From: an uncultured Sphingomonas sp.
GTDB taxonomy: Bacteria > Pseudomonadota > Alphaproteobacteria > Sphingomonadales > Sphingomonadaceae
Assembly: GCF_936927845.1 (NCBI RefSeq)
Contig: NZ_CAKZHV010000002.1
Span: 1 to 64,000 of the forward strand
Reading direction: 5' to 3'
DNA length: 64,000 bases
Shown: one piece after another, positions 48,922 to 59,700 of the stretch
How positions within the stretch are numbered: the stretch's first letter is position 1
Layout of the letters: every line of letters starts with the position of its first letter
Notes under the pieces: generated by a model
Seen by the model: only the letters and a program-made list of their open reading frames with translations
What the model was told of the DNA's origin: nothing
Databases searched by the model: none
Made by a program: the position numbers and the translations under genes

Positions 48922-51900
48922 ATGGCCAAGCTTGAAGAAATCCGGAACGGCGCGTCGGTGCGCGGCATCGCCTCCTCGCAAGCGACCCAGATCCTGTCGG
49001 TCGATTGGATTGGCGATCAGGCAATCAACGTCGTCTATCGCGACCTGAACGGTGCTGTCGCGGAGTCCGTGTTGTACCGGGATGACGAGCATCGTCTCCA
49101 CGTCGAAGTGAACGGCCGGCCCTGGTCGTTCGATGGCGATGGCGCCCTGCTCCGCCTCGTAACCGAGGCAAACCGGATTAAGCTTGCCCACTATTTCGAT
49201 CCCTATCTCGCGATCCACACGAGCCTGGTTGATCCGCTGCCGCACCAGATTTCGGCCGTTTATGGCGAAATGCTGCCGCGCCAGCCCCTGCGTTTTCTGC
49301 TGGCGGACGACCCGGGCGCAGGCAAGACGATCATGTCGGGGTTGCTCATCAAGGAGCTGATCGCTCGCGGAGACCTGGAGCGCTGCCTTGTGGTCGCGCC
49401 AGGCAGTCTGGTGGAGCAATGGCAGGACGAGCTTGGCCAGAAGTTCAATCTGGAGTTCGACATCCTGACCCGCGACATGATCGAGACGTCTCGATCCGGC
49501 AATCCTTTTGAGGATCGCCATAGGCTGATCGTCCGCCTGGACGTGCTGGCGCGCAATGAAGAGCTGCAAAACAAGCTGGCCAGTGCGCGGGAATGGGATT
49601 TGATCATCTGCGATGAAGCCCATCGCATGTCGGCAACCTACTTCGGCGGCGACGTCAAATATACCAAACGCTACCAAGTCGGGCAGAAGCTTGGCGAGGT
49701 TTGCCGTCACCTGCTGCTGATGTCGGCAACGCCGCACAACGGCAAGGAAGAGGATTTTCAGCTCTTTATGGCGCTCCTCGATGGGGATCGCTTCGAGGGC
49801 CGGTTCCGCGATGGCGTACATTACGCTGACACGGCGGACATGATGCGCCGTCTGACCAAGGAAGAGCTGCTGCGCTTCGATGGTCGCCCGCTCTTTCCGG
49901 AACGTCGCGCCTACACCGTCAAATACCAGCTCTCCGAGCAGGAAGCGGCCCTCTACACCGCGGTGACGGAATATGTGCGGACCGAGATGAATCGCGTGCA
50001 GCGGTTCGCAGAGACGGATGGCAAAAAGCGGAACAACGTCGGCTTCGCTCTACAAATCCTCCAACGGCGTCTCGCCTCGTCACCAGCGGCGATTTACCAA
50101 TCGCTGAGGCGGCGCCGCGAACGTCTGGAAAGCGAGCTGGGCGAAGCACGTCTGGCCTCCAAGGGTCGCGGCGCCGGCATTCCGGCTCCCGACGTCAATG
50201 CGGATATCCTCAGGAACCTTGAGGAATATGGCCAGGACGAGATCGACGATTTCGAGGATCTGATTGCAACCGGGGCGACGACCGCGGAGACGGTCGAGCA
50301 GCTTGCCCTAGAAGTGGAGACACTCAAGGGCCTGGAAACGATGGCGCTGGGCGTCCTGCGCTCGGGTCTGGATGCCAAGTGGTCGCAGCTCAACCGCATC
50401 CTCGACGACGATCTGATGGTCGACGCCGATGGCAATCGGCGGAAGCTGATCATCTTCACCGAGCCTAAGGACACACTGCACTACCTTCTGGACAAGGTTT
50501 GCGCACGGCTCGGCAACCCCGAAGCTGTTGACGTGATCCACGGGGGTGTCTCGCGGGAGGAGCGGCGCAAAGTCATCGAGCGCTTCATGCAGGACCGCGA
50601 CATGCTGGTGCTGATCGCCAACGATGCGGCCGGCGAGGGCGTGAACCTCCAGCGTGGCCACCTCATGGTGAATTACGATCTGCCGTGGAATCCGAACAAG
50701 ATCGAGCAACGGTTCGGGCGTATCCACCGGATCGGCCAGACGGAAGTCTGCCACCTCTGGAACCTCGTTGCGGCCGACACGCGGGAGGGCGAGGTCTACG
50801 CCCGCCTTCTGGAAAAGCTCGAAGCTGCGCGCGAAGCGCTCGGTGGCCGCGTCTATGATGTGCTCGGCGAGCTGTTTGAGGGCACAGCGCTGAAGGACCT
50901 CCTGTTTCAAGCCATCCAGTACGGCGAGCAAGAGGACGTGAAAGCGCGGCTGTTCCGCCAGGTCGATGGTGCTGTCGATCAGGAACACCTCTTGGAGCTG
51001 CTGCAACGTCGCGCCCTTACCAACGACACGATGCCCGAAGCCAAGGTGGAGGAGCTGCGTCTCGAGATGGAGCGCGCTGAGGCGCAGCGCCTCCAGCCAC
51101 ATCATGTTCAAAGCTTTTTCGTGGAGGCCTTCCAGCACCTTGGCGGACAACTGAAGCGCCGCGAAGAAGGTCGTTGGGAAATTACCCACGTGCCTGTTCG
51201 CATCCGCGAGCGCGATCGTCAGATCGGGACCGGCGCGCCGATCCAGAAGAAGTACGAGCGCATCTGTTTCGAGAAGAGGCGCATCAACCAACAGCCGGTC
51301 GCGACCTTCGTCTGTCCCGGCCATCCCCTGCTTGAGGCTGTGATCAGCGTCATCCGCGAGCAGTACGAGCAGATCATGCGGCAAGGGGCGATCCTGGTCG
51401 ACGATCTGGATACCGGCACCGCGGTGTCGGCGGTGTTCCTTCTCGAACACAGCATCCAGGATGGTAGGACTACCAGTGCCGGCAAGCCGCACATCGTATC
51501 CGAGAAGCTTCAGTTCGCCTCGGTCGATAAGACCGGCCGCACGGTAAACGCGGGCATCGCGCCGCACTTGAACCTTCGGCCGGCAACGCCCGACGAGATT
51601 GCCACCGTCCGCCCGTTCCTGGAGGAAGACTGGCTGACGACCGACCTTGAGAAGACGGCCGTTCGGTTCGCTACCGTAGAGCTGGCACAGGCGCACATCG
51701 CCGAGGTTCGGGCTCGCCGGCTCCCTGAGATCGAGAAGGTCGAGCGGGAGGTGCGGGCGCGCCTCAAGAAGGAGATCAATTATTGGGACTCCCGAGCCTT
51801 CGAACTGAAAGAGGAGGAGAAGGCCGGCAAAAAGACGCGGCTTAGCTGGCAGAATGCACAGCGCCGCGCCGAGGATCTTGCCGAACGCCAGAAGCGTCGC

Positions 51901-52440
51901 ATGGGGCAGTTGGAGCAGGAGCGCTTCATCTCCTCACAACCGCCCCGGGTCCGTGGAGGCATGGTTGTGGTGCCCCGCGGCCTGCTGGATGCACAAGCAC
52001 GGACGCAGGCCGATCCTCCGAATGGCGCCGTTCAGGGCTTCTCGGCCGATGCCCAAGCACGGCGAGCGATCGAAATCGCGGCAATGGACGCCGTGATCGC
52101 TGCCGAGCGCGCGCTAGGAAACGTACCTAGCGATGTATCAGCACAGAAGGTCGGATACGACATCGCGTCCTATGACCCAAGCACCAAGCACCTTCGCTTC
52201 ATCGAGGTGAAAGGTCGCATTCACGGTGCCGACACCGTGATGATCACGCGCCAGGAGGTGATCACCTCGCTGCACGAGCCCGACAAATACATTCTTGCTG
52301 TGGTTCACGTGGAGAACGGCCAGGCAGGTGCGCCTCGCTATGTGCATGGCCCCTTGTCCGACCATGAGCCCGCATTCGAGCATACGGCGATTCAGTTTAA
52401 CCTGGCCCGGCTTCTGGAACGGGCAGAGGCACCGCGATGA
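48922..52440 (+). CDS. SNF2-family helicase with C-terminal DUF3883 domain
   Basis: This 1172-aa protein has a SNF2/RapA-type DEAH translocase: DDPGAGKT (129-136), ICDEAH (about 229-234), LLMSATPHNGK and the C-terminal ANDAAGEGVNLQ...RFGRIHRIGQ. A long coiled-coil/linker region follows. The last 100 residues are DUF3883, with GYDIASYDPSTKHLRFIEVKGR, a D...EVK pattern like PD-(D/E)xK nucleases. The motor would move along DNA, and the C-terminal domain may cut or read it. It starts 30 bp after the WYL gene, and the next gene overlaps its stop by ATGA. Similar helicases serve in DISARM (drmD) and related islands. Confidence 0.88.
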   Translation: MAKLEEIRNGASVRGIASSQATQILSVDWIGDQAINVVYRDLNGAVAESVLYRDDEHRLHVEVNGRPWSFDGDGALLRLVTEANRIKLAHYFDPYLAIHTSLVDPLPHQISAVYGEMLPRQPLRFLLADDPGAGKTIMSGLLIKELIARGDLERCLVVAPGSLVEQWQDELGQKFNLEFDILTRDMIETSRSGNPFEDRHRLIVRLDVLARNEELQNKLASAREWDLIICDEAHRMSATYFGGDVKYTKRYQVGQKLGEVCRHLLLMSATPHNGKEEDFQLFMALLDGDRFEGRFRDGVHYADTADMMRRLTKEELLRFDGRPLFPERRAYTVKYQLSEQEAALYTAVTEYVRTEMNRVQRFAETDGKKRNNVGFALQILQRRLASSPAAIYQSLRRRRERLESELGEARLASKGRGAGIPAPDVNADILRNLEEYGQDEIDDFEDLIATGATTAETVEQLALEVETLKGLETMALGVLRSGLDAKWSQLNRILDDDLMVDADGNRRKLIIFTEPKDTLHYLLDKVCARLGNPEAVDVIHGGVSREERRKVIERFMQDRDMLVLIANDAAGEGVNLQRGHLMVNYDLPWNPNKIEQRFGRIHRIGQTEVCHLWNLVAADTREGEVYARLLEKLEAAREALGGRVYDVLGELFEGTALKDLLFQAIQYGEQEDVKARLFRQVDGAVDQEHLLELLQRRALTNDTMPEAKVEELRLEMERAEAQRLQPHHVQSFFVEAFQHLGGQLKRREEGRWEITHVPVRIRERDRQIGTGAPIQKKYERICFEKRRINQQPVATFVCPGHPLLEAVISVIREQYEQIMRQGAILVDDLDTGTAVSAVFLLEHSIQDGRTTSAGKPHIVSEKLQFASVDKTGRTVNAGIAPHLNLRPATPDEIATVRPFLEEDWLTTDLEKTAVRFATVELAQAHIAEVRARRLPEIEKVEREVRARLKKEINYWDSRAFELKEEEKAGKKTRLSWQNAQRRAEDLAERQKRRMGQLEQERFISSQPPRVRGGMVVVPRGLLDAQARTQADPPNGAVQGFSADAQARRAIEIAAMDAVIAAERALGNVPSDVSAQKVGYDIASYDPSTKHLRFIEVKGRIHGADTVMITRQEVITSLHEPDKYILAVVHVENGQAGAPRYVHGPLSDHEPAFEHTAIQFNLARLLERAEAPR

Positions 52441-53408
52441 TCACCAAGGCTCTCATCATCGCCGACCCGTGGATCGGCTATCTCCTGGACGGGACCAAGA
52501 CCTGGGAGATGCGCTCCTCAGGTGCCGCGCATCGTGGCTGGTTCGGTTTGATCCGCAAGGGAACGGGCGCAATCTACGGCATCGCGCGTCTGGTCGATGT
52601 TGGTCCCCAGCTATCGCCCGAAGAGATGATCGCCACCTACGATCGCCATCGCATCCCTGAGGCGATGATCCGATCTGGCGAGGTCGCGAAGTGGAACATA
52701 CCTTGGAAGTTGGCGGACGTTCGCCGACTGCCGCGACCTGTCCCCTACACGCACAAGAGCGGGGCCGTGACTTGGGTAGAGCTGGACGGCGTTGCCATCA
52801 ACGGGATCGCTGCGCAGGTCGGTCACACCACCTCAGCGCCGGCCGCAGTCGCAAAGCCAACGACGATCGGCCGTGCAGCGCCGCTCCCGGGTCGCTCCAG
52901 CCGCAGCGATGAGGTCCGCGTGGATGTTGTTCAACGCGGGTCCAAACTGCACATCGATATCGAGTGGGATGACGGTGAGCCGCAGCAGACGGTTTCGCGA
53001 CCTCCAGCGACGGTGCCTGCCTCGTTGGCTTTGCGCGCTCCCGAATCATCCTCAAGCAAGCCCGCGGATGCGCGCGCGATCGGCGAGGTCGTCATCTCCG
53101 AAGGCAACATCGCCAACAACCATATCTACCTGCGAAGCTTCTTCGATCGGTTTCCGGCCGACGTGGTAGGCGGATCAAACAAGGCGAGCATCGCCCGGCG
53201 AACGGTGACGATCGAGTGGGGCGGGCCGGAGCCCGTTGTCACCGACCTCGATGGTACGAAAAAACTCTTTCGGGCTCGCTCCTGGATCGGCGCATTCTTT
53301 CAGCGCAACCGAGCCGCGCCAGGGGATACTGTGATCGTCGAACAGATCGCTCCCTATCGCTACCGAGTAGCATTGCGGAAGGCCCAGCCTCACGGGAGAG
53401 CGGCATGA
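52437..53408 (+). CDS. ASCH-domain protein with C-terminal B3-like domain, 323 aa
   Basis: The N-terminal 120 residues are ASCH-like (ADPWIGYLLDGTKTWEMRSSG, RGWFGLIRKGTGAIYGIARLVD), a PUA-related fold that reads modified nucleotides. After a disordered linker (125-210), residues 215-315 (NHIYLRSFFDRFPADVVGG, LFRARSWIGAFFQRNRAAPGDTVIVEQ) resemble a B3-like DNA-binding domain of the restriction-enzyme type. Both assignments come from sequence pattern; the second is weaker. It probably gives the system base-modification or target recognition. Translationally coupled to both neighbours. Confidence 0.65.
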   Translation: MITKALIIADPWIGYLLDGTKTWEMRSSGAAHRGWFGLIRKGTGAIYGIARLVDVGPQLSPEEMIATYDRHRIPEAMIRSGEVAKWNIPWKLADVRRLPRPVPYTHKSGAVTWVELDGVAINGIAAQVGHTTSAPAAVAKPTTIGRAAPLPGRSSRSDEVRVDVVQRGSKLHIDIEWDDGEPQQTVSRPPATVPASLALRAPESSSSKPADARAIGEVVISEGNIANNHIYLRSFFDRFPADVVGGSNKASIARRTVTIEWGGPEPVVTDLDGTKKLFRARSWIGAFFQRNRAAPGDTVIVEQIAPYRYRVALRKAQPHGRAA

Positions 53409-53893
53409 CCCTACAGGATTTCGCCATCCTTGCTCCCGTCCCCCTGGAACACCTTCAGTCGGGCGCTCAGATCGCAGTCGACACCGGCTTTGTGGCTTTC
53501 GGCTCCCGCAAGTGGGAACTGTTCCGGAAGATCGATGAGATGCGCGACGGTAAGCCGGTCCCGGTGCTGTTGTACCCTTCCCATGAGGATGTGCCGGCGA
53601 AGCTCAGCTTCGTCGTTACCTGGTCCGGATGGTACGTCGGATCAGAGGAAGCCCCGAAGGGCCGGCACTCTGCCGGCATGGCGCACCGTCCACCGACTAC
53701 CGGGCAATACGAAGGCGACAACCAAGGGCATTGGGCGGTCTTCTGGCATGTTCAACGTCTGCTCGAGCTGCCGCCTGTACACCGTCTTCCGATCTCGTCG
53801 ATACAAACCATCAAGGGTGGCTGGCGCAAGGATGCGCCGCCACGGGGGCCTGAGTTGGTCGCCACGCCCTCAACCATAGAGTTCGCACAATGA
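53405..53893 (+). CDS. Hypothetical protein of the defence operon, 162 aa
   Basis: ATG 53405 overlaps the ASCH gene stop, and its own stop overlaps the methylase ATG, so it is a fixed member of the operon. The fold is mixed (QIAVDTGFVAFGSRKWELFRKID, LSFVVTWSGWYVGSEEAPKG, GHWAVFWHVQRLLELPP). It may be another small EVE/ASCH-like sensor, but I cannot support a family. Upstream frame from 53216 lies inside the ASCH gene. Confidence 0.6.
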   Translation: MTLQDFAILAPVPLEHLQSGAQIAVDTGFVAFGSRKWELFRKIDEMRDGKPVPVLLYPSHEDVPAKLSFVVTWSGWYVGSEEAPKGRHSAGMAHRPPTTGQYEGDNQGHWAVFWHVQRLLELPPVHRLPISSIQTIKGGWRKDAPPRGPELVATPSTIEFAQ

Positions 53894-56691
53894 GCACACA
53901 CCCGTACAAGAAGAAGCTGATTGAAGTCGCGATCCCGCTTGAAGCGATCAATGCGGCATCCGCCCGTGAGAAGTCGATCCGACATGGGCATCCTTCCACA
54001 CTTCATCTGTGGTGGGCGAGACGGCCTTTAGCTGCCGCCCGCGCTGTCTTGTTTGCGCAGCTCGTCGACGACCCGAGCAGCGACCCTGACCGGTTTCCAA
54101 CTGAAGATGCGGTAGAGACAGAACGTCAACGGCTCTTCCGCATCATGGAAGACCTTGTCATTTGGGAAAACTCTAACAATCCGGAAGTCCTCGAACGGGC
54201 TTGTGCCGAGATCCGTAGATCGTGTGGCGATACGCTCCCGCCAGTTTATGATCCATTCTCAGGTGGGGGAACGATTCCTCTCGAAGCTCAACGACTAGGA
54301 ATGCCCGCCTATGGGAGTGATCTGAATCCTGTTGCGGTCATCATTGGGAAGGCCATGATCGAGCTGCCCTCCCGCTTCAAGGACCGGCCTCCCGTTCACC
54401 CTGGTGCGAAAGAACGCAACCATTACCGCTCAGTCGAGGGCATGGCAGAGGATGTAAGGTTTTATGGGGAATGGATAAGGGAAAGGGCTCTTGAAAGGAT
54501 TGGAGCGCACTACCCCACTGTCAAGCTGCCGCCGGAACTCGGCGGAGGCGATGCAAACGTCATTGCGTGGATCTGGTCTCGAACTGTACCAAGCCCCGAT
54601 CCCGCCTTCTCAGACGTGCAGGTCCCGATTGCCTCTAGTTTCCTACTAAGCGCAAAGAAGGGCAAGGAAGCCTGGATTGAGCCCCAGGTCGACAAAATGT
54701 CGAAGACTATCTCGTTTAAGGTCAGGCAAGGCGGGTCGAAGGAGGAAATTAGTCGGGCAAAGAGTGGGGTCAAAGTAGGCCGCGGCAATTTCGCCTGCCT
54801 GCTCTCTGGAGCAGCTATTGATACCTCATATGTCCGGAAGCAGGCGAAGGCTGGCAAGCTTGGTTCTCAACTTATGGCTATCGTAGCCGAGGGTAAGAGA
54901 GGTCGTGTCTTCGTCGCGCCCCAGCCGTCGCATGAAGCCGCGGCACGCGGCGTTGTTCCTGGCTGGCGACCTACGTCTGAGGTTCCAACGCCGTCGCACG
55001 ACGTAGATCGTCTTCCGATGTACGGAATGCCGCGGTGGGGAGACGCCTATACAGACCGGCAGTTGCTCGCTCTTACTACGCTCTCGGACTTGGTTCAGGA
55101 GGCGCGCGCGCTTGTTCTAGAGGACGCCCAGACCGCCGGCTTTCCTAGTGATGATCGCGGCATTGAAGAGGGAGGAAGTGGCTTCCGCGCATATGCTGAG
55201 GCTTTGAGCGTTTACTTAGCTTTTGCTGTAGACCGCTCGGCTAATACATTGACAACACTAGCGCGTTGGACTCCCGATCGCGAGCAGACCGTCACGGCGT
55301 TTGCGCGGCAGGCTTTGCCGATGACTTGGGACTATCCTGAGGTGAACCCCTTCGGCGGTGGCGCGGGAGACTATCAGGTTTCAATTGCAGGCGTCATTTC
55401 AGGAATGACGGGATTGGGATTTGGAAGTCTCGGCAGCTTGATCCAGATGGATGCGCAATCCGTCGACTATCCGACCGGAGCGGTGATTTCTACCGACCCC
55501 CCTTATTATGACAATATTTCTTACTCGGATGTATCTGATTATTTTTATGCTTGGCTAAGGCCCACCTTGAAGAGTGTCTTTCCTTCGATGCTCTCCTTGA
55601 TTGCCACACCGAAGTCAGAGGAGCTTATTGCTGCGCCGCATCGGCATCCCAATAAGGAAAGTGCAGAAGCCTTTTTCCTGAAGGGAATGAGGGCAGCCAT
55701 TTCGAGGATGGCGGCTGGTACGGACTCGCTATATCCCGCGACTATCTACTACGCGTTTAAGCAAAGCGAAGTTGCCCAGGAGGGGGTGAGCTCGACTGGA
55801 TGGGCCACCTTCCTTCAGGCGATCATCGAAGCTGGCTACTCTGTAGTTGGGACATGGCCCCTTAGAACGGAAATGTCGAACAGGATGATTGCGTCCGGCA
55901 CCAACGCTCTTGCCAACTCTGTGGTTTTGGTATGTCGCAAACGCAATGCGGACGCAGGTATTATCAGCCGGGCGGAGTTCATCCGCGCACTAAAGCGCGA
56001 GCTACCACCGGCCATTGCCGAACTTCAGGTCGCTAATATCGCTCCCGCCGACATGCCTCAGTCGGCAATTGGTCCTGGAATGGGCGTGTTCTCACGACAC
56101 AAGGCCGTACTCGAGTCCGACGATAGCCCTATGAGCGTCAAGTCAGCTCTGCAGCTCATCAATCGTGAACTCGACGAGTACCTAGGCGGCATTCAAGGGG
56201 AGTTTGATGCCGACACCCGGTTCGCGATCACGTGGTTCGAGCAACATGGTATGGCGAAGAGCGACTACGGCGTTGCAGATAGTTTGGCACGCGCCCGCGG
56301 TATTTCGGTCGATAGTGTTAGACATGCAGGCATTGTAGAAAGTGCAGGCGGAAAGGTACGCATCTTAGGCCGCGAGGAACTCGATGACGAATGGGATCCC
56401 ACCGTCGATGGCCATCTGACGATCTGGGAGTGCCTTCAGCATCTCGTCCGTCGGCATGAGGAGCATGGTATATCTGAGGGCACCGCCACGCTTTTGAAGA
56501 TGATCGATGAACAGGCAGACGCCGTTAAGGACCTTGCCTACTGCCTTTACGACATCAGCGCGAACAAGCGAAAGGATGCGAAAGAGGCCACTGCCTATAA
56601 TGCGCTGATCGCTGATTGGACCGAGCTTACGCGGCAGGCTGCCGCTATTCACGACATTAGCGGCGATCGTCAGATCAGCCTGAACATCTAA
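53890..56691 (+). CDS. DUF1156 family adenine-specific DNA methylase (COG1743)
   Basis: The DUF1156 signature HPSTLHLWWARRPLAAARA is at residues 35-53. S-adenosylmethionine motif I is YDPFSGGGT (120-128), with YGSDLNP following. The catalytic DPPY is at about 536-539, followed by the YYDNISYSDVSDYFY segment. The long gap between motif I and DPPY holds the target-recognition region. It should methylate adenine in host DNA. The region from about 54100 to 56690 is visibly more A/T-rich than the genes on either side. Overlaps its neighbour by ATGA upstream; 13 bp separate it from the ATPase gene. Confidence 0.9.
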   Translation: MSTHPYKKKLIEVAIPLEAINAASAREKSIRHGHPSTLHLWWARRPLAAARAVLFAQLVDDPSSDPDRFPTEDAVETERQRLFRIMEDLVIWENSNNPEVLERACAEIRRSCGDTLPPVYDPFSGGGTIPLEAQRLGMPAYGSDLNPVAVIIGKAMIELPSRFKDRPPVHPGAKERNHYRSVEGMAEDVRFYGEWIRERALERIGAHYPTVKLPPELGGGDANVIAWIWSRTVPSPDPAFSDVQVPIASSFLLSAKKGKEAWIEPQVDKMSKTISFKVRQGGSKEEISRAKSGVKVGRGNFACLLSGAAIDTSYVRKQAKAGKLGSQLMAIVAEGKRGRVFVAPQPSHEAAARGVVPGWRPTSEVPTPSHDVDRLPMYGMPRWGDAYTDRQLLALTTLSDLVQEARALVLEDAQTAGFPSDDRGIEEGGSGFRAYAEALSVYLAFAVDRSANTLTTLARWTPDREQTVTAFARQALPMTWDYPEVNPFGGGAGDYQVSIAGVISGMTGLGFGSLGSLIQMDAQSVDYPTGAVISTDPPYYDNISYSDVSDYFYAWLRPTLKSVFPSMLSLIATPKSEELIAAPHRHPNKESAEAFFLKGMRAAISRMAAGTDSLYPATIYYAFKQSEVAQEGVSSTGWATFLQAIIEAGYSVVGTWPLRTEMSNRMIASGTNALANSVVLVCRKRNADAGIISRAEFIRALKRELPPAIAELQVANIAPADMPQSAIGPGMGVFSRHKAVLESDDSPMSVKSALQLINRELDEYLGGIQGEFDADTRFAITWFEQHGMAKSDYGVADSLARARGISVDSVRHAGIVESAGGKVRILGREELDDEWDPTVDGHLTIWECLQHLVRRHEEHGISEGTATLLKMIDEQADAVKDLAYCLYDISANKRKDAKEATAYNALIADWTELTRQAAAIHDISGDRQISLNI

Positions 56692-56704
56692 GAGGAAGTC
56701 GGAA

Positions 56705-59700
56705 GTGGCCAAAAGCACCCGTCAGTATGTCTTCGAGGGCATGGAGCTGCTGCCAGACGCCCTGACCCCCTTTGTGGAAAAAAGGCTAGAGAGCTCAATC
56801 AAAGGCCATTGGCAGATCGAAGTCGTCCAGCGCGTTCAGGGCCTGAAGCCCAATTCGTCCGGCGAGGTAGGGTGGGATCAGCAAGGCCTCCTAAAAACGA
56901 TGATGGCCTTCTGGAAGGAAGCCTTCAGCACGGTGCTCGGGCATCCCGAACGGTCATATGTCTCGGAGCTTCTCGACGTTCGGAACAAGCTCTCGCACAA
57001 CGAGACGTTCACGTATGACGATGCCGAACGCGCTCTGGATTCGATGCGTCGTCTCATGGAGTCGATCAGCGCCGGTGACGTCGCTGACCAGCTTGGAAAG
57101 ATGCGCGACACCATCCTGCGCACCAAATTTTCAGAGCTTCAGCGGAACGAAGAGCGCCGCAAGACGCAGCGCCTCGACATCTCTGTTGAGACGGTTGCCG
57201 GCCTTCTCCCGTGGCGCGAGGTGGTCGAGCCCCATCAGGACGTTGCAACCGGAGAGTTCCAGCAAGCCGAGTTCGCGGCCGATCTCGGCAAGGTTCATGC
57301 CGGCAGCGCGCCGGCAGAGTACCGCGACCCCCAGCAGTTCTTCAGCCGCACCTATCTGACCGAAGGCCTCAGCACCCTCCTGGTCGGTGCCGCAAAGCGT
57401 CTTTCTGGCGGCGGTGGCGATCCTGTGGTGGAGCTGCAAACCAACTTCGGGGGCGGCAAGACGCACTCGATGTTGGCCCTGTACCACATGGCCGGTGGAA
57501 CCCCGGCGCATGACTTGTCGGGCCTCGATCAGCTCCTTGAGCGGCACGGTCTTACCGTTCCCACCAACATCAACCGTGCCGTTCTCGTCGGCACCTCTCG
57601 CGGCCCTCAGGACGTTCTGAATGCAGCGGGGGACCGCAAGATCCGGACGACCTGGGGCGAGCTGGCGTGGCAGCTCGGCGGCGAGGAGGCGTTCGACATG
57701 ATCGCCGAGAACGACGCGAAGGGGATCGCGCCGGGATCAAACATGCTCGAAGCGATCTTCAGGAGATATTCTCCCTGCCTGATCCTCATCGACGAGTGGG
57801 TGGCGTACCTGCGCCAGATCTATCGGGTGGAGGGGCTGCCCTCCGGCTCCTTCGATGCCAACCTGTCCTTCGTTCAATCTCTCACGGAGGCGGTGAAGGC
57901 GAGCCCCGGCACCTTGCTCGTTGCGTCGCTGCCGGCATCCCAGATCGAGGTTGGCGGGGAAGGGGGTCAGGAGGCCCTTGCCCGCCTCAAGCAGACCTTC
58001 AGCCGCGTGGAATCGTCGTGGCGGCCTGCCTCGCAGGAAGAGAGCTATGAGATTGTCCGCCGGCGTCTCTTCAAGGAAATCCCGGGCGACAGGTTCCACC
58101 ATCGCGACAACACCCTGAAACAGTTTGCGAAGCTGTACCGGGAGAACGCCAACGACTTCCCGCAGGGTTGTGCCGATGAGGATTATCGGCGGAAGCTGGA
58201 GAAGGCGTACCCGATCCACCCCGAGCTGTTTGACCAGCTCTACACCTGCTGGGGATCGCTGGAGAAGTTTCAGCGGACACGTGGTGTGTTGCGCCTCATG
58301 GCGCAGGTCATTCACGAGCTGTGGATGAGCGGCGATCCATCGGTGATGATCATGCCTGGCAGCGTGTCGGTCAGTTCGCCGCGCGTCGAACCCGAGCTTT
58401 TGCATTACTTGGACGTCAGTTGGCAGTCGATCATCGCCGCCGATGTCGATGGGACGGCCGCCACCCCGTACAAGGTGGATCAGGCGGCGCCGAACCTGAA
58501 CCGTTACTCGGCGACCCGGCGCATCGCGCGCGCGATCTTCATGGGAACGGCACCGACGCACGCGCAGCAGAACACCGGCCTCGACGACAAGCAGATCAAC
58601 CTGGGTGTCGTTCAACCCGGCGAGCGACCCGCCATCTTCGGTGACGCTCTTCGGCGCCTGACGAACCAGGCCAAGTTCATGCACGCGGACCTGGGTCGCT
58701 ACTGGTATTCCATGTCGGCCAGTCTCAACCGGATCGCGGCGGACAAGGCGGGTCAGCTCGATGCGCAACTGGTGCTGATGGAGATCGACCGAGAGCTAGC
58801 CAAATACATCAACGGCATCGCTGATCGGGGCCACTTCGACGCTGTGCAGGTCGCTCCCACGTCCTCGGCCGAAGTGCCTGACGAAGCGGGCGGCGTGCGC
58901 GCGGTCGTGCTGGGGGTAGCTCACCCCCATAATGGCCGCGATGGCTCCGAAGCGTTGGTCGAAGCGAAGGAGATGCTTCTCCAGCGCGGCAGCACGCCGC
59001 GCGTGTACCGGAACATGCTCGTGTTCATCGCCGCAGAGGCACGCCAGCTCGATAACCTGAAGGATGCCGTGCGAGCGGCTCTGGCGTGGGGCGAGATCGT
59101 CAAGGAAAAGGATCGCCTCAACCTCACGCAGAGCGATGACGCTCTCGCCAAGGCCAAGCTCGCCGAAGCCATCGAGACGGTGAAAACACGTCTGAGGGAG
59201 GCGTGGTGCTACCTGCATTACCCGGTTCAGGAGAGCGCGCAGGCTGAGGTCGAGTGGGTTTCGGGCAAGGTGCCGGCCCAGGACGGGTTGCTGGCCCGTG
59301 CCAGCAAAAAACTGGTCGGTGAGGAGGGCCTTCTCGCCGAGTTGGGGCCGACGCGCCTCGACCGCGACCTTCAGAAATACATTTGGAACGGCAAGCCGCA
59401 TCTCTCCCTCAAGGATCTGTGGGAGTATCTGAACCGCTACACCTATCTGCCGCGTCTCAAGAACCAGGACGTCCTGGTGAAGGCCGTGCAGGCGGCAGTT
59501 GGAGGGATGCTACCCGGTCCCTTCGCCTATGCCGAACGCTGGGACGAAAAAACCGACACCTATCTCGGCCTCGCCATCGAACGGGCGGTCAACGCTGCCG
59601 TCATAATCAATGGCGAAAGCGTCATCATCAAGCCGGACGTGGCCGAGGCGCATCGTCCAGAACCCTCAAAACCTGAAGCACCGACCGCGGGTGGTTCACC

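Noticed and set aside
50308..51696. 462-aa minus-strand frame
   Set aside because: Antisense to the SNF2 helicase gene, whose family motifs are on the plus strand.
57737..58768. 343-aa minus-strand frame
   Set aside because: Antisense to the HEPN-DUF499 gene; no motif.
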